Source of the DNA: Chitinophagaceae bacterium
Lineage (GTDB): Bacteria > Bacteroidota > Bacteroidia > Chitinophagales > Chitinophagaceae
Length of the DNA: 5,616 bases
Direction of reading: 5' to 3'
NCBI GenBank assembly: GCA_019747455.1
Contig: JAIEQT010000228.1
Coordinates: 1 to 5,616, forward strand
In this document: positions 1-5,580 of the stretch, piece after piece
How positions within the stretch are numbered: position 1 is the first letter of the stretch
Layout: each line of letters begins with the position of its first letter
Position numbers and translations under genes: made by a program
Notes under the pieces: model-generated
Databases searched by the model: none
Seen by the model: the letters and a program-made list of their open reading frames with translations, nothing else
Told to the model about the DNA's origin: nothing

Positions 1-60
1 GGATAGTATAAGAGCTTATAAATGAAGTAGATTAAGTAGTTTGTTGTGATTTTATTAATT

Positions 61-122
61 GGCTTTGTAGTACAATGCCCGCCCGTACCGAACGGTACGT
101 TCGGGCGGGGATAGTATAAGAG
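61..122 (+). pseudogene. Truncated tRNA-Arg 5' fragment split by a palindrome
   Basis: Bases 61-77 plus 110-122 match nucleotides 1-30 of the intact tRNA at 169-198 exactly: acceptor 5' strand, D-arm and most of the 5' anticodon stem. The match ends at 123 (C instead of T), where the sequence runs into the AT-rich spacer. The 32-bp palindrome at 78-109 interrupts the copy within the D-loop, between the bases equivalent to G18 and G19. With no anticodon loop or T-arm it cannot be a functional tRNA. It is best read as a relic of duplication or insertion at this locus. Confidence 0.85.
78..109. repeat. 32-bp GC-rich palindromic insertion, copy 1
   Basis: The outer arms CCCGCCCG (78-85) and CGGGCGGG (102-109) are perfect inverted repeats. 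A nested inverted repeat, GTACCG (85-90) and CGGTAC (93-98), lies inside. It is far more GC-rich than its surroundings. Removing exactly these 32 bases restores a continuous tRNA D-loop, so it is an insertion with no obvious target duplication. A second copy at 509-540 differs by one base (G94 versus T525). No ORF fits. It resembles REP-type or other small non-autonomous palindromic elements, but I do not recognise a named family. Confidence 0.9.
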
Positions 123-168
123 CTTATAAATGAAGTAGATTAAGTAGTTTGTTGTGATTTTATTAATT

Positions 169-240
169 GGCTTTGTAGTACAATGGATAGTATAAGAGTT
201 TCCGAAGCTCCAGATTCAGGTTCGATTCCTGACAAGGCCA
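169..240 (+). tRNA. tRNA-Arg (anticodon CCG)
   Basis: The cloverleaf is folded by hand. Acceptor 169-175 pairs with 233-239 (seven pairs, one G-U). D-stem 178-181 pairs with 190-193 around an 8-nt loop containing GG (185-186). The anticodon stem is 195-199 with 207-211, and the loop 200-206 reads TTCCGAA, giving anticodon CCG (202-204), which decodes CGG. T-stem 216-220 pairs with 228-232 around TTCGATT. A240 is the discriminator and CCA is not encoded. The outermost anticodon-stem pair is an A-C mismatch (195/211) and the variable loop has only 4 nt, but otherwise it looks functional. It is the only complete copy here; partial copies flank it on both sides. The GIY-YIG gene begins 12 nt after its 3' end. 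Confidence 0.87.
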
Positions 241-245
241 CTACT
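212..245 (+). repeat. 34-bp direct repeat, left copy (tRNA 3' end plus flank)
   Basis: This copy covers the variable loop, T-arm, 3' acceptor strand and five bases beyond the tRNA. All 34 bases recur after the GIY-YIG gene, at 497-508 plus 541-562, once the inserted palindrome is removed. The matches end at C211 versus T496 on the left and C246 versus T563 on the right. The pair brackets the nuclease gene like att sites or an unusually long target duplication. Confidence 0.93.
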
Positions 246-252
246 CTTCAAT

Positions 253-498
253 ATGTTTTTTACATACGTTTTAAAAAGTAACAATTTTGATTACTATTAT
301 AAAGGACATTGTCGTGATTTACAAAAGAGACTATTTGAACATAATGCTGGGCGTACGGCTTCAATAAAGCCTTTTATTCCATTTTCTATAGTGTATTATG
401 AAACATTCGAAACACTGGAAGAATCGGTTAAACGGGAAAAATATTTTAAATCTGCTGCGGGTAGGAGATTTTTAAAACAAAAGCTTAATAGTAAATAG
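253..498 (+). CDS. Small stand-alone GIY-YIG domain protein, putative endonuclease
   Basis: The 81-residue product is essentially one GIY-YIG nuclease domain of the YhbQ/UPF0213 size class. Visible family features are the TYVL strand (residues 4-7, the GIY position), YYKG (15-18, the YIG position with Lys in the middle), Arg26 and His30 in the KRLFEHN helix, and Glu62 in VKREK, the expected metal-binding residue. The family cleaves DNA with a divalent metal; the target here is unknown. The ATG at 253 is the only sensible start and no Shine-Dalgarno is seen. It begins 12 nt after the tRNA-Arg 3' end, so it may be cotranscribed with the tRNA and released by tRNA 3' processing. Its TAG stop takes its last two bases from the right-hand 34-bp tRNA repeat. 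It may mobilise its own cassette, as homing nucleases do, but that is inference; a host repair role is an alternative. Confidence 0.85.
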   Translation: MFFTYVLKSNNFDYYYKGHCRDLQKRLFEHNAGRTASIKPFIPFSIVYYETFETLEESVKREKYFKSAAGRRFLKQKLNSK

Positions 499-562
499 AT
501 TCAGGTTCCCCGCCCGTACCGAACTGTACGTTCGGGCGGGGATTCCTGACAAGGCCACTACT
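497..562 (+). repeat. 34-bp direct repeat, right copy, split by a palindrome (tRNA 3' fragment)
   Basis: Bases 497-508 and 541-562 together equal 212-245 exactly. The copy carries the tRNA variable loop, T-arm and 3' acceptor strand, but no anticodon or 5' half, so it is not a tRNA gene. The palindrome at 509-540 splits the T-loop after the base equivalent to C56. The left end supplies the AG of the GIY-YIG TAG stop. The right end (558-560) is, on the minus strand, the TAG stop of the marC-family gene. Removing the cassette would bring the tRNA to within a few bases of that convergent gene. Confidence 0.92.
509..540. repeat. 32-bp GC-rich palindromic insertion, copy 2
   Basis: It matches the copy at 78-109 in 31 of 32 positions; T525 replaces G94 and breaks one pair of the inner arm. 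The outer arms CCCGCCCG and CGGGCGGG are intact. Deleting these 32 bases restores the tRNA T-loop. Both copies are followed directly by GAT. It lies between the convergent GIY-YIG and marC-family genes and could stall or protect transcripts. No T-run follows it on either strand, so it is not a standard intrinsic terminator. Confidence 0.9.
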
Positions 563-1136
563 TCCCAAAAACTCCAATATTCGTACTGAATATTTTTACA
601 GCAATAGCCAGCAGAATCACACCAAAAAACTTTCTTACAGCCAGCAAACCGGCGTCGCCCAGAACTCGTTTGATAATATCGAGAGATTTTAGTGTGATAT
701 ACACAATCACCAAATTGATAAGTATACCTGTTAAGATATAAGTCTCTTGATAATTTGCCTTTAGCGACATAATAGTAGTAAGTGTACCACTACCTGCAAT
801 AATTGGAAATGCTATCGGAACAACAGTTCCCGATTTCGCATTATTATCCCCTTTAAAAATTTCATGACCTAGCACCATTTCCAGTCCTAATAAAAATATT
901 ACCACAGAACCACCAACAGCAAAAGAACGAACGTCTAGCCCAAGGATATTTAAAAATGATCTTCCGGCAAATAGAAATAATATCATTAGCCCACCTGAAA
1001 TAAGGGTAGCCTGAAAAGATCTCAATCCCCCCATTTTTTCTTTAATTGAAATAATAATAGGTACCGAACCAACTATATCAATAACAGCAAATAAAGTAAA
1101 ACTTACTGTCAGCAGTTGGTCGAAATCAATACCCAT
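558..1136 (-). CDS. MarC family integral membrane protein
   Basis: The 192-residue hydrophobic protein has roughly six membrane segments. Family hallmarks are FAVIDIVGSVPII (residues 16-28), matching the N-terminal MarC pattern of an acidic residue followed by G-x-x-P, and PIAFPIIAGSGTLTTI (107-122), matching the central P-x-x-x-P-x-x-x-G-x-G loop. The length is near the usual 190-220 residues. The ATG at 1136 is preceded by an A/T-rich stretch without Shine-Dalgarno. MarC-family proteins (UPF0056) sit in the inner membrane and their substrates are unestablished; the original link to antibiotic resistance was not upheld for E. coli MarC. It lies 30 nt after the cobC-like gene on the same strand and may be the last gene of the operon. 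Its TAG stop lies inside the right-hand tRNA-derived repeat. Confidence 0.9.
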   Translation of the reverse strand: MGIDFDQLLTVSFTLFAVIDIVGSVPIIISIKEKMGGLRSFQATLISGGLMILFLFAGRSFLNILGLDVRSFAVGGSVVIFLLGLEMVLGHEIFKGDNNAKSGTVVPIAFPIIAGSGTLTTIMSLKANYQETYILTGILINLVIVYITLKSLDIIKRVLGDAGLLAVRKFFGVILLAIAVKIFSTNIGVFGK

Positions 1137-1166
1137 AAAATAAATTTTTATAAAGGTACAATCTTA

Positions 1167-1769
1167 TTAATAAGAAGGTCGATGCCATTCTTTGCCCTGA
1201 AGTGATACATTATATAATAGTTTATGAACAGGTGGATCGATACTATTATCGATTTTTACCACACAACCATAATGTAATGTAAAAACGTCAAATGATTCTT
1301 TAAGTGGAGTATTCGTAATATAGGCCAGAATACTTCTTAAAACCCCGCCATGGGCTACAATTACAGCAGGCTCGGCCAACGATTTTATATAATTGTATTG
1401 GGCAACCACCCGCTCATAAAGAGCCACATAATTCTCTCCATTCGGTACTGTAACATGTACAAAATCATCCATCCAAGGCTGTATCTGTGTTTTAGGAATA
1501 TCATCCCATTTTTGCATTTCCCAGTCTCCGCAATTTAATTCCATCAAATCAGGATGGAATTGAATATGATGCGAGTTAAATAATGCTTTTGCTAATTTAC
1601 TACAACGTTGTAAAGGGCTGCTAAATACATATTTAATATAATTGGGCAAATGTGGTTGTATTGACTTTACCTCTTTTTCAAAAGTATCCGTAACATCTAA
1701 ATCAGTTTGTCCATAGCAAATACCTTTTTCTACCAAAGGGGTTGTATGCCTTATTAAATAGATTTCCAT
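1167..1769 (-). CDS. cobC: Histidine phosphatase, probable alpha-ribazole phosphatase (CobC)
   Basis: The 200-residue protein belongs to the histidine phosphatase (phosphoglycerate mutase-like) superfamily. The N-terminal strand MEIYLIRHTTP carries the catalytic Arg7-His8. Arg55 in SSPLQRC, Glu77 in MELNCGDWE and His140 in VAHGGVLRS complete the pocket. CYGQTDLDV (18-26) resembles the CobC-like branch. With cobS and cobT directly upstream, the likely role is cytoplasmic removal of the 5'-phosphate from alpha-ribazole phosphate or from adenosylcobalamin phosphate. I chose the ATG at 1769 because families with this motif usually start right at the first beta-strand. An in-frame ATG at 1781 would add four residues. 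The chosen start overlaps the end of cobS by 16 nt, suggesting translational coupling. The superfamily is certain; substrate specificity rests mainly on context. Confidence 0.87.
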   Translation of the reverse strand: MEIYLIRHTTPLVEKGICYGQTDLDVTDTFEKEVKSIQPHLPNYIKYVFSSPLQRCSKLAKALFNSHHIQFHPDLMELNCGDWEMQKWDDIPKTQIQPWMDDFVHVTVPNGENYVALYERVVAQYNYIKSLAEPAVIVAHGGVLRSILAYITNTPLKESFDVFTLHYGCVVKIDNSIDPPVHKLLYNVSLQGKEWHRPSY

Positions 1770-2596
1770 AATAGTAAACATCCAATATAAAATCCAATTT
1801 CACAAATTTGTTGCGTTGCGCCCAAGCAATCACCGGTATATCCACCAATCCATTTATTGAAAAAACGAACGGCGAGATATCTTAAAAAAAGTGCAGGAGC
1901 TAATAGTAGGCATAATCGATACGGTATTTTTACAACGGCTGAGGGATTACTTATTAAAGATTGTGGTGTACAATAAAAAAGAAGTGCAGTAAGCGGAACA
2001 GCTGCCCCGAGTGTAACCGTGATAACTTCATTGAGTTTTAATCTCTGATTGGCCAGTGGTTTACTTTTACTAATATCGATGTCTTGTACATAGTTAAGTT
2101 GCTGCATAACTGTTACAGCCATCATTCTGCTAAATGCATGGGCAGTAATAAGAATAAAAATCATCTCTACAGCGGATGTTGCACTAGATAAGTCTAACAG
2201 TAGGGTATACTTTAGGGATAGCGATACTAATAGGCCAATTACGCCATAGGTTCCTAATCTACTATCTTTCATGATAGTAAGTATCTTGTCCTTGCTCCAT
2301 CCGCCACCAAAAGCATCAAAACAATCGGCTAATCCATCTTCATGAAAGGCGCCTGTGATGATGAGTGTAGTAACCATAGAGAGAATAATTGCTAATGCGG
2401 TTGAAAAAAAGCTATGTACGATTAAGAATACGATACCCGCCACTGCGCCAACAGCTATGCCAACCCATGAAAAATACCTGGCCGATCCTTGCAAATGCGC
2501 ATCAGAATGTGGTAAATTTTTGGGAACAGGTATTCTTGTTAAAAACATGATAGCTGTTAAAAATAAATGGATATTATGTTTGATAACTTTTATCAT
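1754..2596 (-). CDS. cobS: Adenosylcobinamide-GDP ribazoletransferase (cobalamin synthase CobS)
   Basis: CobS is the inner-membrane enzyme that joins adenosylcobinamide-GDP with alpha-ribazole (or its 5'-phosphate) to form adenosylcobalamin (phosphate). The 280-residue protein is polytopic and carries the family signatures: FLTRIPVP near the N-terminus (18-25), the acidic metal-binding motif FHEDGLADCFDAFGGG (84-99), KDSRLGTYG (110-118) and GGYTGDCLGA (251-260) before the last membrane segment. It is slightly longer than the common 245-270 residues. The ATG at 2596 overlaps the cobT TGA stop as ATGA, a classic coupling arrangement. Its 3' end overlaps the following phosphatase gene by 16 nt. 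No broken motif is seen. Confidence 0.97.
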   Translation of the reverse strand: MIKVIKHNIHLFLTAIMFLTRIPVPKNLPHSDAHLQGSARYFSWVGIAVGAVAGIVFLIVHSFFSTALAIILSMVTTLIITGAFHEDGLADCFDAFGGGWSKDKILTIMKDSRLGTYGVIGLLVSLSLKYTLLLDLSSATSAVEMIFILITAHAFSRMMAVTVMQQLNYVQDIDISKSKPLANQRLKLNEVITVTLGAAVPLTALLFYCTPQSLISNPSAVVKIPYRLCLLLAPALFLRYLAVRFFNKWIGGYTGDCLGATQQICEIGFYIGCLLLWKSI

Positions 2597-3624
2597 ATTG
2601 TACTTACCGCTGCTTCTTCAAAAGAGGCCATATGATTTAAAAAAGCAATAGCTCCACGAATTAATGGGATAGCTAATGCGGCACCTGTTCCTTCGCCTAG
2701 CCGCATACCTAAATTTAGCAATGGTTCTGCTTTCAAATATTGAAGCATTTTTGTATGCCCTTTTTCTCCACTGGTGTGGGCAAAAATACAATTACGTAAT
2801 ATTGAATTGTGAATTTGGTAAGCCACTAATAAGGCTGCAGTAGCAATAAAGCCATCAACTACGATCACCATATTTTTTTCTGCTGCCGCCAGGTAGGCAC
2901 CTGTAATCATGGCTATCTCAAATCCGCCGATACAGCTCAGTAAACCAATGGGATTGTTACTATAACTGGCGAGATTATGCGTTGCATGAACTTGCTCCAG
3001 GGTTTTAATTTTTACGGCTAACTGCAAATCGGTAACTCCGGTTCCTCTACCAGTGGCCTCCGTAATACTAATACCTGTAATAGCACTTAAGATTAAAGCG
3101 GCAGAAGAAGTATTGCCAATACCCATTTCTCCAAAACCGATAGTATTTGAGCCTGTTGCATAAATTTTTGCAACAATATCTTTTCCCATCTCAATGCAAG
3201 TTTCTACTTGCTGTACAGACATAGCAATAGTATCTAAATAATTGTTAGTACCTAAACCTTGCTTGGCATCTATGAATAATGGATTTTTCTGTAGTGTTGA
3301 TAAGTCTGCATTCACCCCTGCGTCTACAACTAATAAGTCGATTTGATTGAGTTCTGTGAAAACGTTAATGGCAGCACCTCCATTTGTAAAATTCTGTACC
3401 ATTTGTGCTGTAACTGCCTGTGGATAGGGGTTAACTAGTCCGCTTAATGCAATACCATGATCAGCAGCAAATACAACTATATATGGTTTATGTATAGACG
3501 GTGTATACGATTGCTGTATGGTCCCGATTTGCAAAGCTATTCTCTCTAGTTCACCAAGTGCCCCCACAGGCTTGGTTTTCGTATCGATTATTTGTTGTAG
3601 CCGCGTTGGCGAAAATGCTATCAT
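2593..3624 (-). CDS. cobT: Nicotinate-nucleotide--dimethylbenzimidazole phosphoribosyltransferase (CobT)
   Basis: CobT transfers phosphoribose from nicotinate mononucleotide to 5,6-dimethylbenzimidazole or a related base, giving alpha-ribazole 5'-phosphate for the lower ligand of B12. The 343 residues match the usual size of about 350. Motifs in order: KPVGALGELE (18-27), AADHGIA (53-59), NPYPQAVTAQMV with NFTNGGAAINVF (65-89), GEMGIGNTSSAAL (165-177), GRGTGV (192-197), VVDGFI (255-260) and MRLGEGTGAA (307-316). Glu311 in the last motif corresponds to the catalytic base known from Salmonella CobT. The enzyme is cytoplasmic. The ATG at 3624 lies one base after the btuB stop, and its own stop overlaps the cobS start by 4 nt. 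It provides the substrate for CobS encoded next. Confidence 0.97.
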   Translation of the reverse strand: MIAFSPTRLQQIIDTKTKPVGALGELERIALQIGTIQQSYTPSIHKPYIVVFAADHGIALSGLVNPYPQAVTAQMVQNFTNGGAAINVFTELNQIDLLVVDAGVNADLSTLQKNPLFIDAKQGLGTNNYLDTIAMSVQQVETCIEMGKDIVAKIYATGSNTIGFGEMGIGNTSSAALILSAITGISITEATGRGTGVTDLQLAVKIKTLEQVHATHNLASYSNNPIGLLSCIGGFEIAMITGAYLAAAEKNMVIVVDGFIATAALLVAYQIHNSILRNCIFAHTSGEKGHTKMLQYLKAEPLLNLGMRLGEGTGAALAIPLIRGAIAFLNHMASFEEAAVSTI

Positions 3625-3625
3625 G

Positions 3626-5551
3626 TTACCAATTAAAAGTGAATCCGGTATTAAAGATAAAAGGGATGCTATTAAAACCTCGAATATCGAAAAATTGATT
3701 TCCCGTTATATTTTGTACATCTGCAAAAATGCGGAAATATTTATGTAAGGTATAACCTACATAACCGTTGAGTAAAAAATACTCGGGAAGTAGGATATCA
3801 GCTCTCTTGTATCCACCCACATCAAATCTACTACTTACATATTTTGCAGTGACTGATCCCGAGAATTTATTATACGTGTAATCGAGGACGATATTCATAT
3901 TTATACCCGGTCGTCTTAAACCGTGGGTATAAGCGGTGTCTTTGAAGCTAACCCTGCTTTGCGTAGAATCTGTTATACTTAAGAAAGTAAAATTAGTTCT
4001 GAGTGAAAAATGATCATTTAATTTTAAAGCTGCTTCATATTCTACACCAACAGTAGTTTGTTTTACAAAGTTGAAATAACGGAAACGGATATAGTCATAA
4101 TCAATACCATCACGAATAGTACGATGAAAAAGAACGACTCTATTTGAAAAATTTCCTGTTTTGTAGGCTATACCCGCTTCTATCGTTGTACTCTTTTCAG
4201 GCGCTAATGTAGCTCTTCCGCTAAACTGATCATAAAGCTGAAAAAGTGAAGGGGTTTTAAAAGCAGTAGCAACACTTCCAAAAATCCTGGTATTGGTATT
4301 TACTTGATAGGAAGGATTGAATGTTACCGTATAGTTGGTGCCGTATTGAGAGTGATGATTATAACGTATACCCATATCTGTAGCGAATCCTGTTTTTGTA
4401 TCTACCAGTAAAGAAGTATAAACCGATGTTTGAGAAACACTGGTGTCTCTAAATCCACTACTGTAAGGGCCAAAACTACTTACAGAGCGAAATTGATTAT
4501 TCATACTGGCATAGCGATATTCTACACCCTGTAATAAACTAAGGTTATTATTTATTTTAATGTTGGTAAACAATTCAGCGAACTGCGTTTTAGCAAAATA
4601 AATATTCCGCTGAAAATAATTAAATACGGCTTTATCGGTACTATCTCTTTCAAATGCCCTATTGGTTTGACTAAATTGATAGTTTCCTGTGATACTATAG
4701 GAAGATTTTTTGAATATAAAACCGCCTCCCGTATTCAGCATATTGTTATTTACCGCATAATATCTATCATCTGTAAAAGTACCTGCGTCAATCGATGATC
4801 GATACTGGTTATACATAACGAAGCTTTTTACCAATAATTGATTCGTTACCTGATATTGCAAACCTGCATTGCTACTACTTCCGGTATAGCCATCTTTATC
4901 AAAATCTTTAGTTCCAGTACTATCATAAGCTGTGCTAAAACCATTTGTTTTTAAAGAGGCATATCGGGCAGTATAGGTTAGCCTATCTTTTTTGCCGTAT
5001 ACTTGAATATTGTTTTTGAAGGTAGCCAAGTTGCCTGCCGTTGAAGTAAATTTTACATGGAAAGGCTTGGTAATATCTTGTTTGATCGTGATAATATTTA
5101 TGACTCCCGCAACAGCGTCGCCACCATAAATCGTACTTTGTGCACCTCTGCATACTTCAATTCTTTCTACGTCATTAATGCTAAAAAGATTCAGGTCGAA
5201 TTCATTATTGATTTGAGAAGGATCATTTACAGGAATACCATCTAATAAAATCAAGGTTCTTCCTGATGCAGCGCCACGCATAAATACCGATTGATTCGTA
5301 CCTGCATTATTAAAAGCACCTGCGATAGTAATGCCAGCTGTTTCATTGAGTACCTGGGCAATGGTTCTGCCCGGCTGCCTTTCTAATTGTTCTTTACTGA
5401 TGACGGTGATTACTTTTCCTGTACTACTTTGTTTTTGAAGTTGTTTGTTAGCAGTTACGGTAACTTCGTCGAGTACTTGCGTACTGTCTTTTTGCGCTTG
5501 CAAATAACTACTTGCAAGCAGCGCTAATAAGAGCGTTAATTTTTTGCTCAT
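3626..5551 (-). CDS. btuB: TonB-dependent outer-membrane vitamin B12 receptor (BtuB)
   Basis: The 641-residue protein starts with a signal peptide (MSKK followed by a Leu/Ala-rich core, cleavage probably after LQAQ near residue 20). A TonB box (DEVTVTA, about 28-34) and a plug domain (about 40-155) follow, with RTIAQVLNETAGI, MRGAASGRTLILLDGIPV and VERIEVCRGAQSTIYGGDAVAGVINII. The rest is a beta-barrel ending in FTFNW with a terminal aromatic residue. BtuB, rather than a siderophore receptor, is favoured by the short size (E. coli BtuB is near 600), an Asp-rich DFDKDGY hairpin (about 216-222) resembling the calcium-binding PDNDGF loop of E. coli BtuB, the later LAPEKS and GIDYDY segments, and cob genes directly downstream. 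I start at ATG 5551 because it gives a proper signal peptide; a TTG at 5575 would add eight unlikely residues. The stop is one base before the cobT ATG. Confidence 0.94.
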   Translation of the reverse strand: MSKKLTLLLALLASSYLQAQKDSTQVLDEVTVTANKQLQKQSSTGKVITVISKEQLERQPGRTIAQVLNETAGITIAGAFNNAGTNQSVFMRGAASGRTLILLDGIPVNDPSQINNEFDLNLFSINDVERIEVCRGAQSTIYGGDAVAGVINIITIKQDITKPFHVKFTSTAGNLATFKNNIQVYGKKDRLTYTARYASLKTNGFSTAYDSTGTKDFDKDGYTGSSSNAGLQYQVTNQLLVKSFVMYNQYRSSIDAGTFTDDRYYAVNNNMLNTGGGFIFKKSSYSITGNYQFSQTNRAFERDSTDKAVFNYFQRNIYFAKTQFAELFTNIKINNNLSLLQGVEYRYASMNNQFRSVSSFGPYSSGFRDTSVSQTSVYTSLLVDTKTGFATDMGIRYNHHSQYGTNYTVTFNPSYQVNTNTRIFGSVATAFKTPSLFQLYDQFSGRATLAPEKSTTIEAGIAYKTGNFSNRVVLFHRTIRDGIDYDYIRFRYFNFVKQTTVGVEYEAALKLNDHFSLRTNFTFLSITDSTQSRVSFKDTAYTHGLRRPGINMNIVLDYTYNKFSGSVTAKYVSSRFDVGGYKRADILLPEYFLLNGYVGYTLHKYFRIFADVQNITGNQFFDIRGFNSIPFIFNTGFTFNW

Positions 5552-5580
5552 TGTTTTTGTTTTAAAGATTAACAATGAGC
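5546..5580 (-). promoter_or_regulatory. Hairpin sequestering the btuB start codon
   Basis: On the minus strand, GCTCATTGTT (5580-5571) is perfectly complementary to AACAATGAGC (5555-5546), giving a 10-bp stem with a 15-nt A-rich loop. The btuB ATG (5551-5549) lies within the 3' arm, so folding would hide the start codon. No T-run follows, so the fold suits translational control better than termination. It may be the expression platform of an upstream B12-sensing leader. That link is inferred because the leader is cut by the window edge. Confidence 0.6.

Larger units (their letters stand above)
1..185. repeat. 108-bp tandem repeat of tRNA 5' fragments and a palindrome (1 full unit plus 77 nt)
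   Basis: Bases 1-77 recur without mismatch at 109-185, a period of 108. Each unit holds, in order, an inner piece of tRNA-Arg (D-loop to 5' anticodon stem, about 1-14), a 46-nt AT-rich spacer (15-60, repeated at 123-168), the first 17 nt of the tRNA (61-77) and a GC-rich palindrome (78-109). The second unit runs into the intact tRNA instead of a palindrome. The window opens inside a unit, so the array probably continues upstream. The 46-nt spacer directly precedes the intact tRNA and may carry its promoter, but I see no convincing Bacteroidota -33/-7 pair. No protein-coding gene is visible in 1-168. Confidence 0.95.

Noticed and set aside
1..185. CRISPR array
   Set aside because: The repeats are 77 nt with a fixed palindrome and tRNA pieces, not short repeats with varying spacers, and no cas gene is present.
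509..540. Palindrome as an intrinsic terminator for the convergent genes
   Set aside because: The stem is GC-rich but not followed by a T-run on either strand, and its twin at 78-109 is not at a gene end. An inserted element explains both copies better.
497..562. A second functional tRNA gene after the GIY-YIG ORF
   Set aside because: Only the T-arm and 3' acceptor strand are present, the T-loop is interrupted, and the preceding bases are the nuclease coding sequence.
1151..1158. Minus-strand TACCTTTA as a Bacteroidota -7 promoter element for the marC-family gene
   Set aside because: It matches TAnnTTTG in seven of eight positions, but no TTG-type -33 element lies at the proper distance and AT-rich DNA gives such matches by chance.
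1350..1538. Plus-strand open frame of 62 codons
   Set aside because: It lies wholly opposite the conserved cobC-like phosphatase, has no recognisable motif and no start context.
2355..2651. Plus-strand open frame of 98 codons opposite the cobS/cobT junction
   Set aside because: It is antisense to two strongly conserved genes, with no domain or plausible upstream signal.
3501..3748. Two overlapping plus-strand open frames opposite the cobT start and btuB end
   Set aside because: They overlap each other in different frames, are antisense to real genes and show no protein-family features.
5057..5245. Plus-strand open frame of 62 codons opposite the BtuB plug region
   Set aside because: The opposite strand encodes a highly conserved TonB plug; this frame is a by-product.
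5552..5575. TTG start at 5575 giving BtuB eight extra N-terminal residues
   Set aside because: The ATG at 5551 gives a standard signal peptide, while the extension is non-conserved-looking and lies in the loop and arm of the leader hairpin.
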